Source: Nitrospira sp.
GTDB lineage: Bacteria > Nitrospirota > Nitrospiria > Nitrospirales > Nitrospiraceae
DNA length: 64,000 nt
Reading direction: 5' to 3'
Assembly (NCBI GenBank): GCA_024760525.1
Contig: CP060500.1
Location: forward strand, 124,001-188,000
Both the position numbers and the translations under genes were made by a program. The notes beneath the pieces were generated by a model. That model did no database searches. It saw nothing but the letters and a program-made list of their open reading frames with translations, and had not been told where the DNA came from. Shown piece after piece: positions 35,006 through 43,408 of the stretch (its first letter is position 1; the number at the start of each line of letters is the position of its first letter).

Positions 35006-35767
35006 ATGCGGACATCCAACCCCCCACAGCGACGACGAGCCTCGCTCAGCGACCGGCTGCCCGAGCTGGCCGCGGAATGGCACCCAACCCTCAACGGAGC
35101 GCTCACCTTCGACCGATTAAGCACCGCTTCCACCATTCCCGTCTGGTGGCAATGCCTCCGGATGCCCACACACGTTTGGCAGGCCTCGCTCAAATCCCGC
35201 TATAGTAAGCACAGCGGCTGCCGACGCTGCCGCCTGGCTCTGAGAACCTATCAGGGCATCGCGTTTTGCAACCGGACGCTGGCCGTCACATCCCCGGCGA
35301 TCGCCGCCACGTGGCATCCCACAAAGAACGGCGCCCTCACCCCCCACGATGTCACCCTCAATTCACGCTATCGGGCGTGGTGGCAATGTCCGATCGATCC
35401 GACGCATGTGTTTGATACCACCGTCAATAATCGACGGCGGAGCGGATGCCCGTATTGTGCCGGCCATCGCATCCGAAAAACCAGTACGCGACAGCGCAGC
35501 GCTGACCAGCTGCTCACCACACTTCCGCACCTGGCGAAAGAATGGCATCCGGATCTCAACGAGGATCGCACCCCGGCGAATTTCTCCACCGGATCCGCAC
35601 TCATCGTCTGGTGGCAATGTCCTCGAGACAACAAACACACCTATCTCGCCAGTATCCGTTCCCGAACCCGCCTGAAGTTCCCGGTCTCCTGCCCCGAGTG
35701 CCGACGCATCAAACGCGAGCTGATCCGCCTCCATCGGGAAGCGCATACCCCTATGGTAGTGAGGTAA
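35006..35767 (+). CDS. Triple treble-clef zinc-finger protein (DUF4379)
   Basis: A 253-residue protein starting MRTSNPPQRRR. Three repeats of about 60-70 residues each show LAxEWHPxxNG, VWWQCPxxxTHxW and GCxxC: WHPTLNGAL...CLRMPTHVW...GCRRC, WHPTKNGAL...CPIDPTHVF...GCPYC and WHPDLNEDR...CPRDNKHTY...CPECRR. Each repeat has the Cys/His set for one zinc. Such proteins are often near nucleases and in mobile DNA, and a DNA-binding role is inferred. Its stop codon lies inside the left arm of a long inverted repeat. Confidence 0.82.
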   Translation: MRTSNPPQRRRASLSDRLPELAAEWHPTLNGALTFDRLSTASTIPVWWQCLRMPTHVWQASLKSRYSKHSGCRRCRLALRTYQGIAFCNRTLAVTSPAIAATWHPTKNGALTPHDVTLNSRYRAWWQCPIDPTHVFDTTVNNRRRSGCPYCAGHRIRKTSTRQRSADQLLTTLPHLAKEWHPDLNEDRTPANFSTGSALIVWWQCPRDNKHTYLASIRSRTRLKFPVSCPECRRIKRELIRLHREAHTPMVVR

Positions 35768-35849
35768 TCAAACGTGCATGAACCGGTTTTTCGCTGTTGC
35801 AACCCCGAAGAACCCTCCGGTATAGTTTCGTCCGTGCACGTTTGATTAC
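35764..35849. promoter_or_regulatory. 15-bp inverted repeat flanking a promoter
   Basis: GTAATCAAACGTGCA (35764-35778) and its exact complement TGCACGTTTGATTAC (35835-35849) enclose 56 bp. Between them is a promoter candidate, TTGCAA (35797-35802), 18-bp spacer, TATAGT (35821-35826). The right arm sits just after the expected transcription start. This is consistent with looping repression of the next gene, possibly by its own product. Confidence 0.6.
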
Positions 35850-35876
35850 GTCTGTGAAATCGGCCACCGAGGCGAG

Positions 35877-36596
35877 ATGCAAGCTCCTCCGATCTCGGAT
35901 CTCAGTCGTTCTTCCACATCCGACACGCCGGGGTCCCCTGGCACCGCCATCACCCCGGCCTTTGTCCAAGCCCTCACGGCAGCCCGGCCACTCCATCCAA
36001 AACAGGTCCAACTCCTCGCCTTCCTGACGGCCCACCGGCATCCGCACACCCCTGAGCACACCACCCCGTTAAGCTATGCCCACATTCATCACGGAACCGG
36101 CGTTTCAATCGACCACATCCGGCGCAATGGCTTGCAGGGCTTGTTCCGGAGCGGGCTGATCAGCGTCGTCTCCCAGACCTTTGCCGGCACGATCTATCGC
36201 CTGACGTTTGACCACGCCACAACAGAGGCACTCATCACGCATCTGCAAGTCACGCCGGCGGGGTCCGGAAGTAGCCGGGCACCCCATCCAGGGCCAATGC
36301 CCCAAGACACGATGCCCTCCTTCCAGACGATCGAAGCCCACTTGATCCTGTTACAGCAGATTCATGAGCAACGCCAGGAGCTCGTACGGCAGGAATTTCT
36401 CTCGCAGCTGACTCCAGGCCAACGGCAATGGCTCGCCGCCCACGCCAAACGCACCGTTGATGCCCAGCACGATATCCGTATCCTTGGGCACCGTGTCCCT
36501 CACTATGAGGCACAGCGACGAGCGTTGATCGATGAATGGATCTCACGGCAACGGTACGGAGAAGATGTCCCTTCCCATGGGTCACAGATGGAATAG
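35877..36596 (+). CDS. Winged-helix-like DNA-binding protein of mobile element (unknown)
   Basis: A 239-residue protein. The N-terminal 25 residues are Ser/Thr/Pro-rich. Residues about 55-125 look like a winged helix (PLSYAHIHHGTGVSIDHIRR, GLISVVSQTFAGTIYRLTF). The C-terminal 90 residues are a charged coiled-coil-like helix (IHEQRQELVRQEFLSQL). I do not recognise a named family. Position behind a promoter flanked by an inverted repeat, and before HU, suggests an autoregulated DNA-binding or replication-control protein. Confidence 0.62.
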   Translation: MQAPPISDLSRSSTSDTPGSPGTAITPAFVQALTAARPLHPKQVQLLAFLTAHRHPHTPEHTTPLSYAHIHHGTGVSIDHIRRNGLQGLFRSGLISVVSQTFAGTIYRLTFDHATTEALITHLQVTPAGSGSSRAPHPGPMPQDTMPSFQTIEAHLILLQQIHEQRQELVRQEFLSQLTPGQRQWLAAHAKRTVDAQHDIRILGHRVPHYEAQRRALIDEWISRQRYGEDVPSHGSQME

Positions 36597-36708
36597 CTCC
36601 ATACCCGCAGAGCATTCTCCTGAATACACCTGCTCGATTTGTTACGATCTTGACACCACCACCGCATCCCTATACAAGTACGACACACAACGCACGAGGA
36701 GTCTATCG

Positions 36709-36996
36709 ATGGCAAAATCCTTAACCAAATCCCAAATCGCCGATCATCTTGCACAAAAGTCAGGCTTGACGAAAAAAGCCGTCATCCAATTCCTTGCTGA
36801 CTACGCCGGGCTTGCCTATCGAGAAGCCAAAAATGGTTTTCCGATTAACGGACTAGGAAAGCTTGTTCTCCGTAACCGGAAGGCCAGAATCGGACGCAAT
36901 CCTCAAACCGGTGAAGAAATCAAGATTCCGGCCAAGCGGGTGGTCAAGTTCCGTATCGCCAAGGCAGCCAAGAACGCCATCCTCGGCAGTAAATAA
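36709..36996 (+). CDS. HU-family nucleoid protein
   Basis: The start MAKSLTKSQIADHLA at 36709 follows GAGGAG; the frame is open further upstream but HU proteins start here. The 95-residue product has the helical dimer part (TKKAVIQFLADYAGLAYREAKNGFPINGLGKL), the arm (ARIGRNPQTGEEIKIPAK) and the C-terminal VVKFRIAKAAKNAI. It bends DNA non-specifically. Mobile elements often carry their own HU/IHF homologue. Confidence 0.92.
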   Translation: MAKSLTKSQIADHLAQKSGLTKKAVIQFLADYAGLAYREAKNGFPINGLGKLVLRNRKARIGRNPQTGEEIKIPAKRVVKFRIAKAAKNAILGSK

Positions 36997-37739
36997 TCCT
37001 CAACAAGCATACTCTCCATAAGAGAACCTACCCGCTGAATCATCGCTTGTCGGAAGTTCGTGTAGCCGGCAAAACAATGGCTCAAGACAGGATTCTCTGC
37101 AACCTTCCCACGGTCACAAACCGAGTGGTTCCACCCCTTTTCCCCCGGCACGGAGACCCCGGCCTTCAGACCGTGGCGGATGTCAATCCAAAGCACAGTC
37201 TATTCCCCATCCGTTTCACTCAAGCATGCTGAACGCTGAAGCATAGTTTTGTCGATCCGACTAAACTATGCTTCTAAACGGCCACGCAAGCATCCACTGA
37301 AACACTTGCCTACGTACTCTCACGACCGTCCGGCTGGAAGTCACCTGCATATTCCGCTGAATCCGGCCGCCGATTCCGAGCGAATCCGGCCACTCTTTAG
37401 CCCCCTCTCCACGACGCAGGACGTCAATAGTCTCTCTGTAGAGGCCAACCTCCGTGCGGCCTGTTGACCAGGGGGGTCGCAAAGAGGTCGGGATGGTTTT
37501 CTGACAGGCAGACCGAAGATTGGGGGAAGATCCTCATGCTCGACCGCCTTCATCTTGCTGCCAGAGCCCCTGCTGCTCACACCCTCGATCACCACAACAA
37601 ACAGCTACTGCTGATTGGAAATCCTGCAAATGGCTCCCTTTTACATCGTTCCACTTGCATGATGTATGAAGCTCTTTTCTCGCCCGACACCGTCTCCATG
37701 ATCTGTTCTGATGTGTGGCCCGAACGTTGAGCCACGACG
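36997..37739. other. Intergenic region between HU and AbiE genes
   Basis: About 740 bp between two convergent units. Short open frames lack ribosome-binding sites and recognisable content. It holds one clear inverted repeat (37238-37274). I see no RNA gene. Confidence 0.5.
37238..37274. terminator. Inverted repeat between convergent genes
   Basis: GAAGCATAGTTT, 13-nt loop, AAACTATGCTTC. The 12-bp perfect stem has AT-rich bases next to the loop. Its location between convergent genes suggests a bidirectional terminator, but no long T-run follows, so an operator is possible. Confidence 0.5.
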
Positions 37740-38654
37740 TCACGTCCAAGGCCCGCCGGCTGGCCAATGACGGTGAAACATCGCCCTCTTGGCAACCGCT
37801 CGCATGGGAGGCAGGAGAAAGCCTCGAAGTAGTTCCACGACCTCACTGAGTGACACCTGTTGCGCCACAAGATGGCCTTTCCGGACAAAGGCCTTCCACT
37901 GCTGTTGTTTAATGGGATCCTTCACAAAGCGATCTGTCAAAGCGGTGGGGATTTCATCCGGAAATGTCGTCTGTCGCCGTGTGAACGTAGCCTCGAGCGC
38001 TTGGCTCAAGACAGAGCCATCAAATGGACGCGCGTTGGCAAGCAGCCAAATGTCATAAAAATCCTTCATGCGGCTATTCGCTGAATCCAGAATCACCATC
38101 GCCTGAAACTTCTCCGCGATCGCACTCTCAGGAGAGTACGCCAGAAGATGGGGTGACGGAAAATCCAGTAACGCTGGGAAATCAATCGGAATTGGCCCTG
38201 GAACGATGACGTCACCAAATCCTACATCCACCTGCATGTTGAGCCGCATCTTTCCGATATGGGCAATGAACGTGACACGGATGCCCCCGTACTGATCCTC
38301 AAGACGAATGGGCTGGACTCGCACGGTTGCGGCTTCGAAAAGGCATCCGTCATCCAGCACCTTTTGGACACACACGTCCTTGATGACCTGCGCCAGCTCT
38401 TCCTGGGATAGCGCCTGCCGCCCCATCAGATCGACATCGATCGTCGGGCGCGACAGAGGCGCATCCCAGAGCCGAAGCATGAGCGCCCCCTTGAGATAAA
38501 ACCGGGTGGCATGCGGCGATTGGCTGAGGCGGAAGAGGAATCGTTCAATGGCAAAATACTGGAGCAACTCTTGAAGAGGCCGATCCTGCTCCTTGGCTTG
38601 ATTGAGCAACCGCTGATGAATCGATGCCGGAAGATTGGACAGAGGTCCGGCCAT
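37740..38654 (-). CDS. abiEii: AbiEii-type nucleotidyltransferase toxin
   Basis: A 304-residue protein of the AbiEii/MenT group. The nucleotidyltransferase core is YLKGALMLRLW followed by SRPTIDVDLMGR (Asp-x-Asp metal site); later come AEKFQAMV with the conserved Lys and a DIWLLA segment. Relatives transfer nucleotides to tRNA acceptor stems or similar targets, causing reversible growth arrest on infection. It starts one base inside the antitoxin stop (TAATG), the normal coupling. Confidence 0.9.
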   Translation of the reverse strand: MAGPLSNLPASIHQRLLNQAKEQDRPLQELLQYFAIERFLFRLSQSPHATRFYLKGALMLRLWDAPLSRPTIDVDLMGRQALSQEELAQVIKDVCVQKVLDDGCLFEAATVRVQPIRLEDQYGGIRVTFIAHIGKMRLNMQVDVGFGDVIVPGPIPIDFPALLDFPSPHLLAYSPESAIAEKFQAMVILDSANSRMKDFYDIWLLANARPFDGSVLSQALEATFTRRQTTFPDEIPTALTDRFVKDPIKQQQWKAFVRKGHLVAQQVSLSEVVELLRGFLLPPMRAVAKRAMFHRHWPAGGPWT

Positions 38655-39262
38655 TATGTCAACGCCTCCAGATACGGACGCATGACGCGTTCAACTCGGC
38701 AGAGACGGGCATACCGAAGCAGCCCACGGGGCGTTACGTGCTTCCGCTCACGAGCCAGTCGCAGCGCCTCGACGGCCACATCAATGCCGATTTTATTCCG
38801 AAACTTAAAGCAGTCCACCACTGTCTTTTCTGGGCCATAGACGCGAAGCGGGACCCCCTCGATGGAATGCGTTTCGACCCCTTCAGCGTACGCGGCCCCC
38901 GTCATCAGAAACACACGAAGCGGAGGGTGATCGAGCCGTGGATACCGGGTCCGCCGAGGCAGCGCAATGTGGACTTCGTGCGGAATTTGGGTGGTGAGAT
39001 CATGGAAGGACAGCGCCGAGATGAGACAGATCACCGCCTGAGGGACTCGACGCGCTACGACCAGGAGATCCGGATGGCTCGGCTCCGGCAGTTCGGCCAG
39101 CCGGTACACTCCCCGGGTCACAGAGACAAGCCGCCCGGCGTCACGAAGGCGATAGAGAATGCGTGGATGGATCCCCAGCTTCAGCGCCTGAGAGGTCCGA
39201 AGCACACCTCGATGGCGGCGGAAAACAGCTTCAGCTCGACGTTCCAGGTCAACGCGCTTCAT
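38654..39262 (-). CDS. abiEi: AbiEi-type antitoxin / transcriptional regulator
   Basis: A 202-residue protein with an N-terminal winged helix (GVLRTSQALKLGIHPRILYRLRDAGRLVSVTRGVYRL) and a C-terminal antitoxin domain (GVPLRVYGPEKTVVDCFKFRNKIG), both diagnostic for AbiEi. It represses its own promoter and neutralises the toxin. It is translated first and coupled to abiEii. Confidence 0.9.
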   Translation of the reverse strand: MKRVDLERRAEAVFRRHRGVLRTSQALKLGIHPRILYRLRDAGRLVSVTRGVYRLAELPEPSHPDLLVVARRVPQAVICLISALSFHDLTTQIPHEVHIALPRRTRYPRLDHPPLRVFLMTGAAYAEGVETHSIEGVPLRVYGPEKTVVDCFKFRNKIGIDVAVEALRLARERKHVTPRGLLRYARLCRVERVMRPYLEALT

Positions 39263-39936
39263 ATGTCTGGATACTTATGCATGCACTTACAGCTAAATGC
39301 AAACAATTGTATCCGCCCAATCACCCGTCCGAAAGTCGCATGACATCAAGCAAGCGACCACGCGAGCTTGGCTATCTTGGATAATAATAATCCCATCTCA
39401 ACCTTGAGAGAGGCTCACAACAAGCTCTGCCTTTCTGACCACTCATCCCATCACCCTGAACGTCATCCGATCAGCCAGCAGATCGGTTGTGCTTGCTACT
39501 TGCTAGAGGTATCCGACCGCTTTGAGTTGTCCATTGGGACATATTGTTATACGCCCCTGGTCTTCATCGTCTGGCACGTCATCTGATGGTACCTCTCCTC
39601 TCACGCGCTTACCCGGCAGAGACGAACGCCATTCGAGATATGGTGACTTCCAATAAGTAGCTGTCCCCATTCTCCAGACTTCACCATCATTCTTGATCAT
39701 CCACATCGCTCAAAGACCCCTATCTCGATCGCCTCACCCGTTTCTGGACCCTGCATGACCGTACTCGAGTGACTCAAGTTCGACAGCGTACGCGTCAGAT
39801 GAAACATGCTTCCATCTGGCAAACCAGCCAAAGCTCCGTCGCCGCCATACCAGCATAAGCGGCAGCAGCTCGCGTTCAAGACAGCTGATCTTCCGCTCCC
39901 ACATCCAATAGTTGCCCCACCCAAGGAGATTTATTC
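39263..39936. other. Intergenic region upstream of AbiE and of the plasmid-like operon
   Basis: About 670 bp between divergent units, so it must hold two promoters. AT-rich stretches occur at 39340-39400 and 39540. Open frames here are short, lack ribosome-binding sites and look non-coding. No strong repeat found. Confidence 0.5.
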
Positions 39937-40134
39937 ATGTCCATGCCACGTTGCCCACGATGCAAAGGCCTCCTCGTCCTAACCGCACAAGAGGATAAAC
40001 CAATCCGCTGTGTAAACTGTGCCGGCCGCTTTCATTACGTGGATGTGACGCGCCATGAAACCATGACACCAGAGCGGAAACGACGTGGGACACGCCCCGT
40101 GAAAAAACGGGGAGTACTCTCTCGGTCCATATAA
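39937..40134 (+). CDS. Small zinc-ribbon protein
   Basis: A 65-residue protein with an AAGGAG ribosome-binding site. Two CxxC pairs, CPRCKGLLVL and CVNCAGRFHY, form a zinc ribbon, followed by a very basic tail (ERKRRGTRPVKKRG). It may bind nucleic acid. First gene of a long co-directional set. Confidence 0.7.
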   Translation: MSMPRCPRCKGLLVLTAQEDKPIRCVNCAGRFHYVDVTRHETMTPERKRRGTRPVKKRGVLSRSI

Positions 40135-40171
40135 CGATCAGGAGAAACTACACCCTGGGAGACTCGGAGAC

Positions 40172-40696
40172 ATGACCGGCACCACCTATCGGCAATTCCT
40201 CAAGTACGCCCCCGGCCCCTTTGCACTCTACCTGGTCGACACAGAGTCCACTCCGCACCCGCAAGTGGTATGGCTCATCAAAACGAGTCACGCGCTCATT
40301 GAGACACTGGGCCCTCTGCCCTTAATCGGAGTCCGCAACGGATTATTTGACAGCTCTTCGGCCGTCGTAGTCCTGTCCATGATTAGCCTTGGAGCACCAT
40401 CCACGAACACATTGTTCGAGTGCTGGATGAACGGCTGTAACCAGAACCATGACGGACTTCGGGCAATACAAGTCCTCCAATCCCAACCGAGTATTCTTCT
40501 CCATCTCTTTGATGAATCCGGCAATGAACGTCGAGCGCTTCGCATCGACAACACCTTTCAGACCTTCTTCCATCAATGCGAATGTTGCATCACAAGCCGA
40601 ACACCTTGGGCCATGTCCACATTTGACACTGCCAAAGCAGAAATCTATCTGCGATACCCATCAATAGATGCCCTCTGGACGGCTCTGACCGCCTGA
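40172..40696 (+). CDS. Hypothetical protein of plasmid-like operon
   Basis: A 174-residue protein I do not recognise. It has a predicted beta-rich N-terminus (PFALYLVDTESTPHPQVVWLIK), a central segment with Cys (LFECWMNGCNQNH) and a CxxC-like pair (CECCI). There is no signal peptide or membrane span. It lies 37 bp after the zinc-ribbon gene and 25 bp before DUF1257, consistent with one operon. Confidence 0.6.
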   Translation: MTGTTYRQFLKYAPGPFALYLVDTESTPHPQVVWLIKTSHALIETLGPLPLIGVRNGLFDSSSAVVVLSMISLGAPSTNTLFECWMNGCNQNHDGLRAIQVLQSQPSILLHLFDESGNERRALRIDNTFQTFFHQCECCITSRTPWAMSTFDTAKAEIYLRYPSIDALWTALTA

Positions 40697-40721
40697 CCAC
40701 TCATAGGAAAGGAACCAGTTC

Positions 40722-41177
40722 ATGTCACATACAGTCGAAATCAAAGATCTCCTCATCCGCGACCTGGCCGCGTTAGGCCGTGCGGCCACGCGTCTTGGTC
40801 TGGAACTCGTCATGGGTCAAACCAACTACCGTTGGTACGGGACCGTGGTCGGCGACCATCCGTTCCCCACCGGTTTCACCAACCAGGATATCGGGAAGTG
40901 CGAACATGCGATCCGAATTCCAAACCAACCGGACGCATACGAGATCGGGATCGTCACCCGACGAGACGGGCTCCCTGGCTATGCCCTACATTGGGACTTC
41001 TGGAAAGGCGGCTATGGTCTCACCGACCGAATCGGCCAGGACGGAGAACTTCTCCGACAAGCGTACGCTCTCGAAGTCACCCTCGGTCACCTGACGGCGA
41101 TGAATCACTGTGTCCTGAATCAAACACAGTTGGAAGATGGGTCAATTGAACTGGAACTTGGACAGATTGGAGCCTAG
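40722..41177 (+). CDS. DUF1257 family protein (Ycf35-like)
   Basis: A 151-residue protein with an AAAGGAA ribosome-binding site. MSHTVEIKDLLIRDLAALGRAATRLGL at the start, YEIGIVTRRDGLPGYALHWDFW in the middle and GELLRQAYALEV near the end match the DUF1257/Ycf35 pattern. Function is unknown. In many genomes the gene is directly followed by DUF2997, as here. Such pairs occur in phages and plasmids and often sit near ATPases; none is seen here. Confidence 0.78.
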   Translation: MSHTVEIKDLLIRDLAALGRAATRLGLELVMGQTNYRWYGTVVGDHPFPTGFTNQDIGKCEHAIRIPNQPDAYEIGIVTRRDGLPGYALHWDFWKGGYGLTDRIGQDGELLRQAYALEVTLGHLTAMNHCVLNQTQLEDGSIELELGQIGA

Positions 41178-41179
41178 AA

Positions 41180-41368
41180 ATGACAACGATCCGCGTACTG
41201 ATCAAGAAATCCGGCGCCGTGACTGTTGATGTCGTCGGAGGACAAGGGGCCGCGTGCAGCACCCTCACCAAACGCTTAGAAGACGCACTTGGGCAGCCCT
41301 CACAACAAACCATCAAGCCGGAATTTTATCAAGAAACAGTCAGCCAACATGACATCATACAGAGTTAA
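41180..41368 (+). CDS. DUF2997 family protein
   Basis: A 62-residue protein starting 3 bp after the DUF1257 stop. GAVTVDVVGGQGAACSTLTKRLEDALG followed by KPEFYQETV fits the DUF2997 pattern, with a conserved single Cys. It is the standard partner of DUF1257 and its role is unknown. The next gene overlaps its end by 20 nt. Confidence 0.78.
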   Translation: MTTIRVLIKKSGAVTVDVVGGQGAACSTLTKRLEDALGQPSQQTIKPEFYQETVSQHDIIQS

Positions 41369-41609
41369 AATTACCCGAGACGGCCGCCTGCACTTTATCT
41401 ACCATGACCTTCTTCAACCACTCTTTACCCTCGGTCACACACACATCACTCGAGCGTCTCATGTCGAACCGACCTCAAGCAACACATGGATGGCCGATCT
41501 TGGACCGACCCAAGGACCCATCCTGGGCCCGTTCCAGACCCGATCCGAGGCGATAACCGCCGAGCATGACTGGCTCATCGAGAATTGGCTGAGAACGACT
41601 TACACCTAA
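41349..41609 (+). CDS. Small hypothetical protein of plasmid-like operon
   Basis: The start MTSYRVKITRDG at 41349 overlaps the DUF2997 gene. The 86-residue product has FIYHDLLQPLF, ITRASHVEP, WMADLGPTQGPILGPF and a C-terminal AITAEHDWLIENWL helix. This is a compact conserved-looking pattern seen in small plasmid and phage proteins, without known function. The overlap supports co-translation. Confidence 0.68.
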   Translation: MTSYRVKITRDGRLHFIYHDLLQPLFTLGHTHITRASHVEPTSSNTWMADLGPTQGPILGPFQTRSEAITAEHDWLIENWLRTTYT

Positions 41610-41619
41610 TGAGGTCCTC

Positions 41620-41925
41620 ATGACGGCGCAAGCCCTCCAACACTTGCAACCAGGCCAGCGCTACCGAGTCCGGGCCAAAGGACACCGAACCCACACCAGA
41701 ATCTTTCTCTATCACGAGACACGCTTCGGGAACATTCCCTGCGCGGTATTCAGCGCACAAGTCCGAGGTCCGCTTGATGTCCAGGTCCTCGCGCCAGGCC
41801 GCATACGCTATAATGGGTCAACCCCTCCACGGAGCGAACTCAGCGTGCCCCATTATGACCTCGATTTCTGCGACCCGATCGGCCCGATCGGCCCTTGCCG
41901 GAGTGACCATTCTTCGTTATCATAA
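41620..41925 (+). CDS. Small hypothetical protein
   Basis: A 101-residue protein, 10 bp after the preceding gene. It is beta-rich at the start (GQRYRVRAKGHRTHTRIFLYHET, PCAVFSAQVRGPLDVQVLAPGRI), perhaps an OB or SH3-like small barrel. No family recognised. Confidence 0.55.
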   Translation: MTAQALQHLQPGQRYRVRAKGHRTHTRIFLYHETRFGNIPCAVFSAQVRGPLDVQVLAPGRIRYNGSTPPRSELSVPHYDLDFCDPIGPIGPCRSDHSSLS

Positions 41926-41929
41926 TCGC

Positions 41930-42211
41930 ATGGATCCTGGATCCCTCTTGATCCAACTCCTCTTAGTCCAACGCTTAGCCCAAGGCCCTGGGCATATCCA
42001 AAAAGTGTGCGCTCAAACAGCCGATCCCATCGCCTGCTACGATGAATGGCGTAACACCCGCGATCTCGGCGATGCCGTGATGATGGGAAATTGGAACGTG
42101 CTCCCCTACAAACCCGGATCGTTCTACCACTATCAAGATCCTGAACCATTACCCCCAGCCGTTCGTCCAACCTGCGAGCGCCGCTCGACTCCTCCGCAAG
42201 CTTGTTATTAA
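41930..42211 (+). CDS. Possible small hypothetical protein
   Basis: A 93-residue candidate starting MDPGSLLIQLLLVQRLAQGPG, with three Cys (VCAQ, IACYDEW, TCER). The spacing and orientation fit the operon, but no ribosome-binding site is visible and the C-terminus is low complexity. Confidence 0.4.
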   Translation: MDPGSLLIQLLLVQRLAQGPGHIQKVCAQTADPIACYDEWRNTRDLGDAVMMGNWNVLPYKPGSFYHYQDPEPLPPAVRPTCERRSTPPQACY

Positions 42212-42325
42212 CGTAGTGCGGCTCCTCGACACGGACACATACCGATCTCCGAGATCCTTTTCTTGGCATCGACGCCATCTCACGATTCATCCATTCCGTT
42301 TCACCTAATTTGAAAGGAGACTACA

Positions 42326-42712
42326 ATGGCAGGATTCAACAAGACCGTGCTCATGGGCAATCTCACCAGGAACCCTGAATTACGATTCAGTCCATCTGGG
42401 ACGCCGATCGCATCGTTTGGGCTTGGCATCAATCGTCGCTGGAAACAAGGAGAGGAACTAAAAGAAGAAGTCACCTTTATCGACATCGTCGTGTTTGGAA
42501 AACAAGCTGAACATTGCGGGCAATATCTGACAAAAGGAAACAGTGTGATCGTGGAAGGACGGATCCAACAGCGGCGCTGGGAAACTGAAGACGGTCAGAA
42601 ACGAAGCAAACACGAAGTCGTCGCCCAAACCGTGACCTTCCTTCCCAAAGGAACCCACCAGCCAGAATCACATCCGGCGGAAGACCAAGAACCTGAAGAA
42701 GTCCCCGCCTAA
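42326..42712 (+). CDS. ssb: Single-stranded DNA-binding protein
   Basis: A 128-residue protein with an AAAGGAG ribosome-binding site. It has an OB-fold typical of bacterial SSB: NKTVLMGNLTRNPELRFSPSG, then TFIDIVVFGKQAEHC and SVIVEGRIQQRRWETEDGQKR. The acidic C-terminal tail lacks the usual DDxIPF tip and ends EEVPA, so it may not recruit the host SSB partners. Mobile-element SSBs of this kind protect transferred single strands. Confidence 0.92.
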   Translation: MAGFNKTVLMGNLTRNPELRFSPSGTPIASFGLGINRRWKQGEELKEEVTFIDIVVFGKQAEHCGQYLTKGNSVIVEGRIQQRRWETEDGQKRSKHEVVAQTVTFLPKGTHQPESHPAEDQEPEEVPA

Positions 42713-42728
42713 GTGCGCATCACCCGAC

Positions 42729-43106
42729 ATGCCAAGCCAGGTCTTCCAGAACGAAACCATTGTCTTCACGCTGATCCAATTAAGGAGCACCTACGCCATC
42801 GGTGCCAGAGGGATCTTTTGTCTGCCGTACCTTCGGAAACTACATGCGGCCGGCACAAGCATCCCTATCGAGACTCTCCTTGGGATTCCCATCCCTCATG
42901 ATGGCGAATTCTTTGAATGGTCCGGTAGTGTTTATGTAGAGTACGATGAACCAAATCTCCTGACACCGAATCGCCTAGAATGGTCTGGATCCATCAGTAA
43001 AATCGAACCGACCGTGATCGGGCACTACCTTCTGTCCACAGACGACACCATGGGGCCCATCGACCCCAACGCCACCGGATCCACACCCACATTCCCCTCC
43101 CACTGA
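42729..43106 (+). CDS. Hypothetical protein of plasmid-like operon
   Basis: A 125-residue protein, 16 bp after ssb. It has hydrophobic and aromatic segments (ETIVFTLIQLRSTYAIGARGIFCLPYL) and a repeated WSGS pattern (FEWSGSVYVEYDE, LEWSGSISKIE). No family recognised. Confidence 0.55.
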   Translation: MPSQVFQNETIVFTLIQLRSTYAIGARGIFCLPYLRKLHAAGTSIPIETLLGIPIPHDGEFFEWSGSVYVEYDEPNLLTPNRLEWSGSISKIEPTVIGHYLLSTDDTMGPIDPNATGSTPTFPSH

Positions 43107-43152
43107 GCGACTCCGTTCTACTTATGCATTCCTCCTACCCTACGTGGTTCCC

Positions 43153-43320
43153 ATGCGTCCCAAACTCTGGCTTCTTCCGGTCTTATTTGTCATCCCAAGA
43201 AAGTCATCAGACGAACAGACGGTTGCTATCGTCCAAGCCAACGTCGCCAGCCAAGAGCTGGTCATTCAACGATTTGACCTACAGATCAGCCCTTCCCCAT
43301 CCCCTTTCGGCAGAACGTAA
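43153..43320 (+). CDS. Possible 55-residue protein with hydrophobic N-terminus
   Basis: MRPKLWLLPVLFVIPRKSSDEQ, then TVAIVQANVASQELVIQRFDLQ. The start resembles a short signal or membrane anchor. No good ribosome-binding site is visible. Weakly supported. Confidence 0.3.
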   Translation: MRPKLWLLPVLFVIPRKSSDEQTVAIVQANVASQELVIQRFDLQISPSPSPFGRT

Positions 43321-43370
43321 TAGGTTGTACCGATATCTACCGGCTGGGAGGTCAACTACCCCCGACTCAT

Positions 43371-43390
43371 CCCCTGACTGAAGTCAGGGG
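43371..43390. repeat. IS200/IS605-end-like hairpin
   Basis: CCCCTGACTGAAGTCAGGGG, a perfect 9-bp stem with a GA loop, preceded by ACCCCCGACTCAT, a context typical for ends of IS200/IS605 elements. It lies 19 bp before the next start codon. No transposase adjacent. Confidence 0.55.
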
Positions 43391-43408
43391 TTTCCTTGCG
43401 GAGGATCT

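Noticed and set aside
37464..37730. 88-residue plus-strand frame between HU and AbiE
   Set aside because: No ribosome-binding site or domain; composition looks non-coding.
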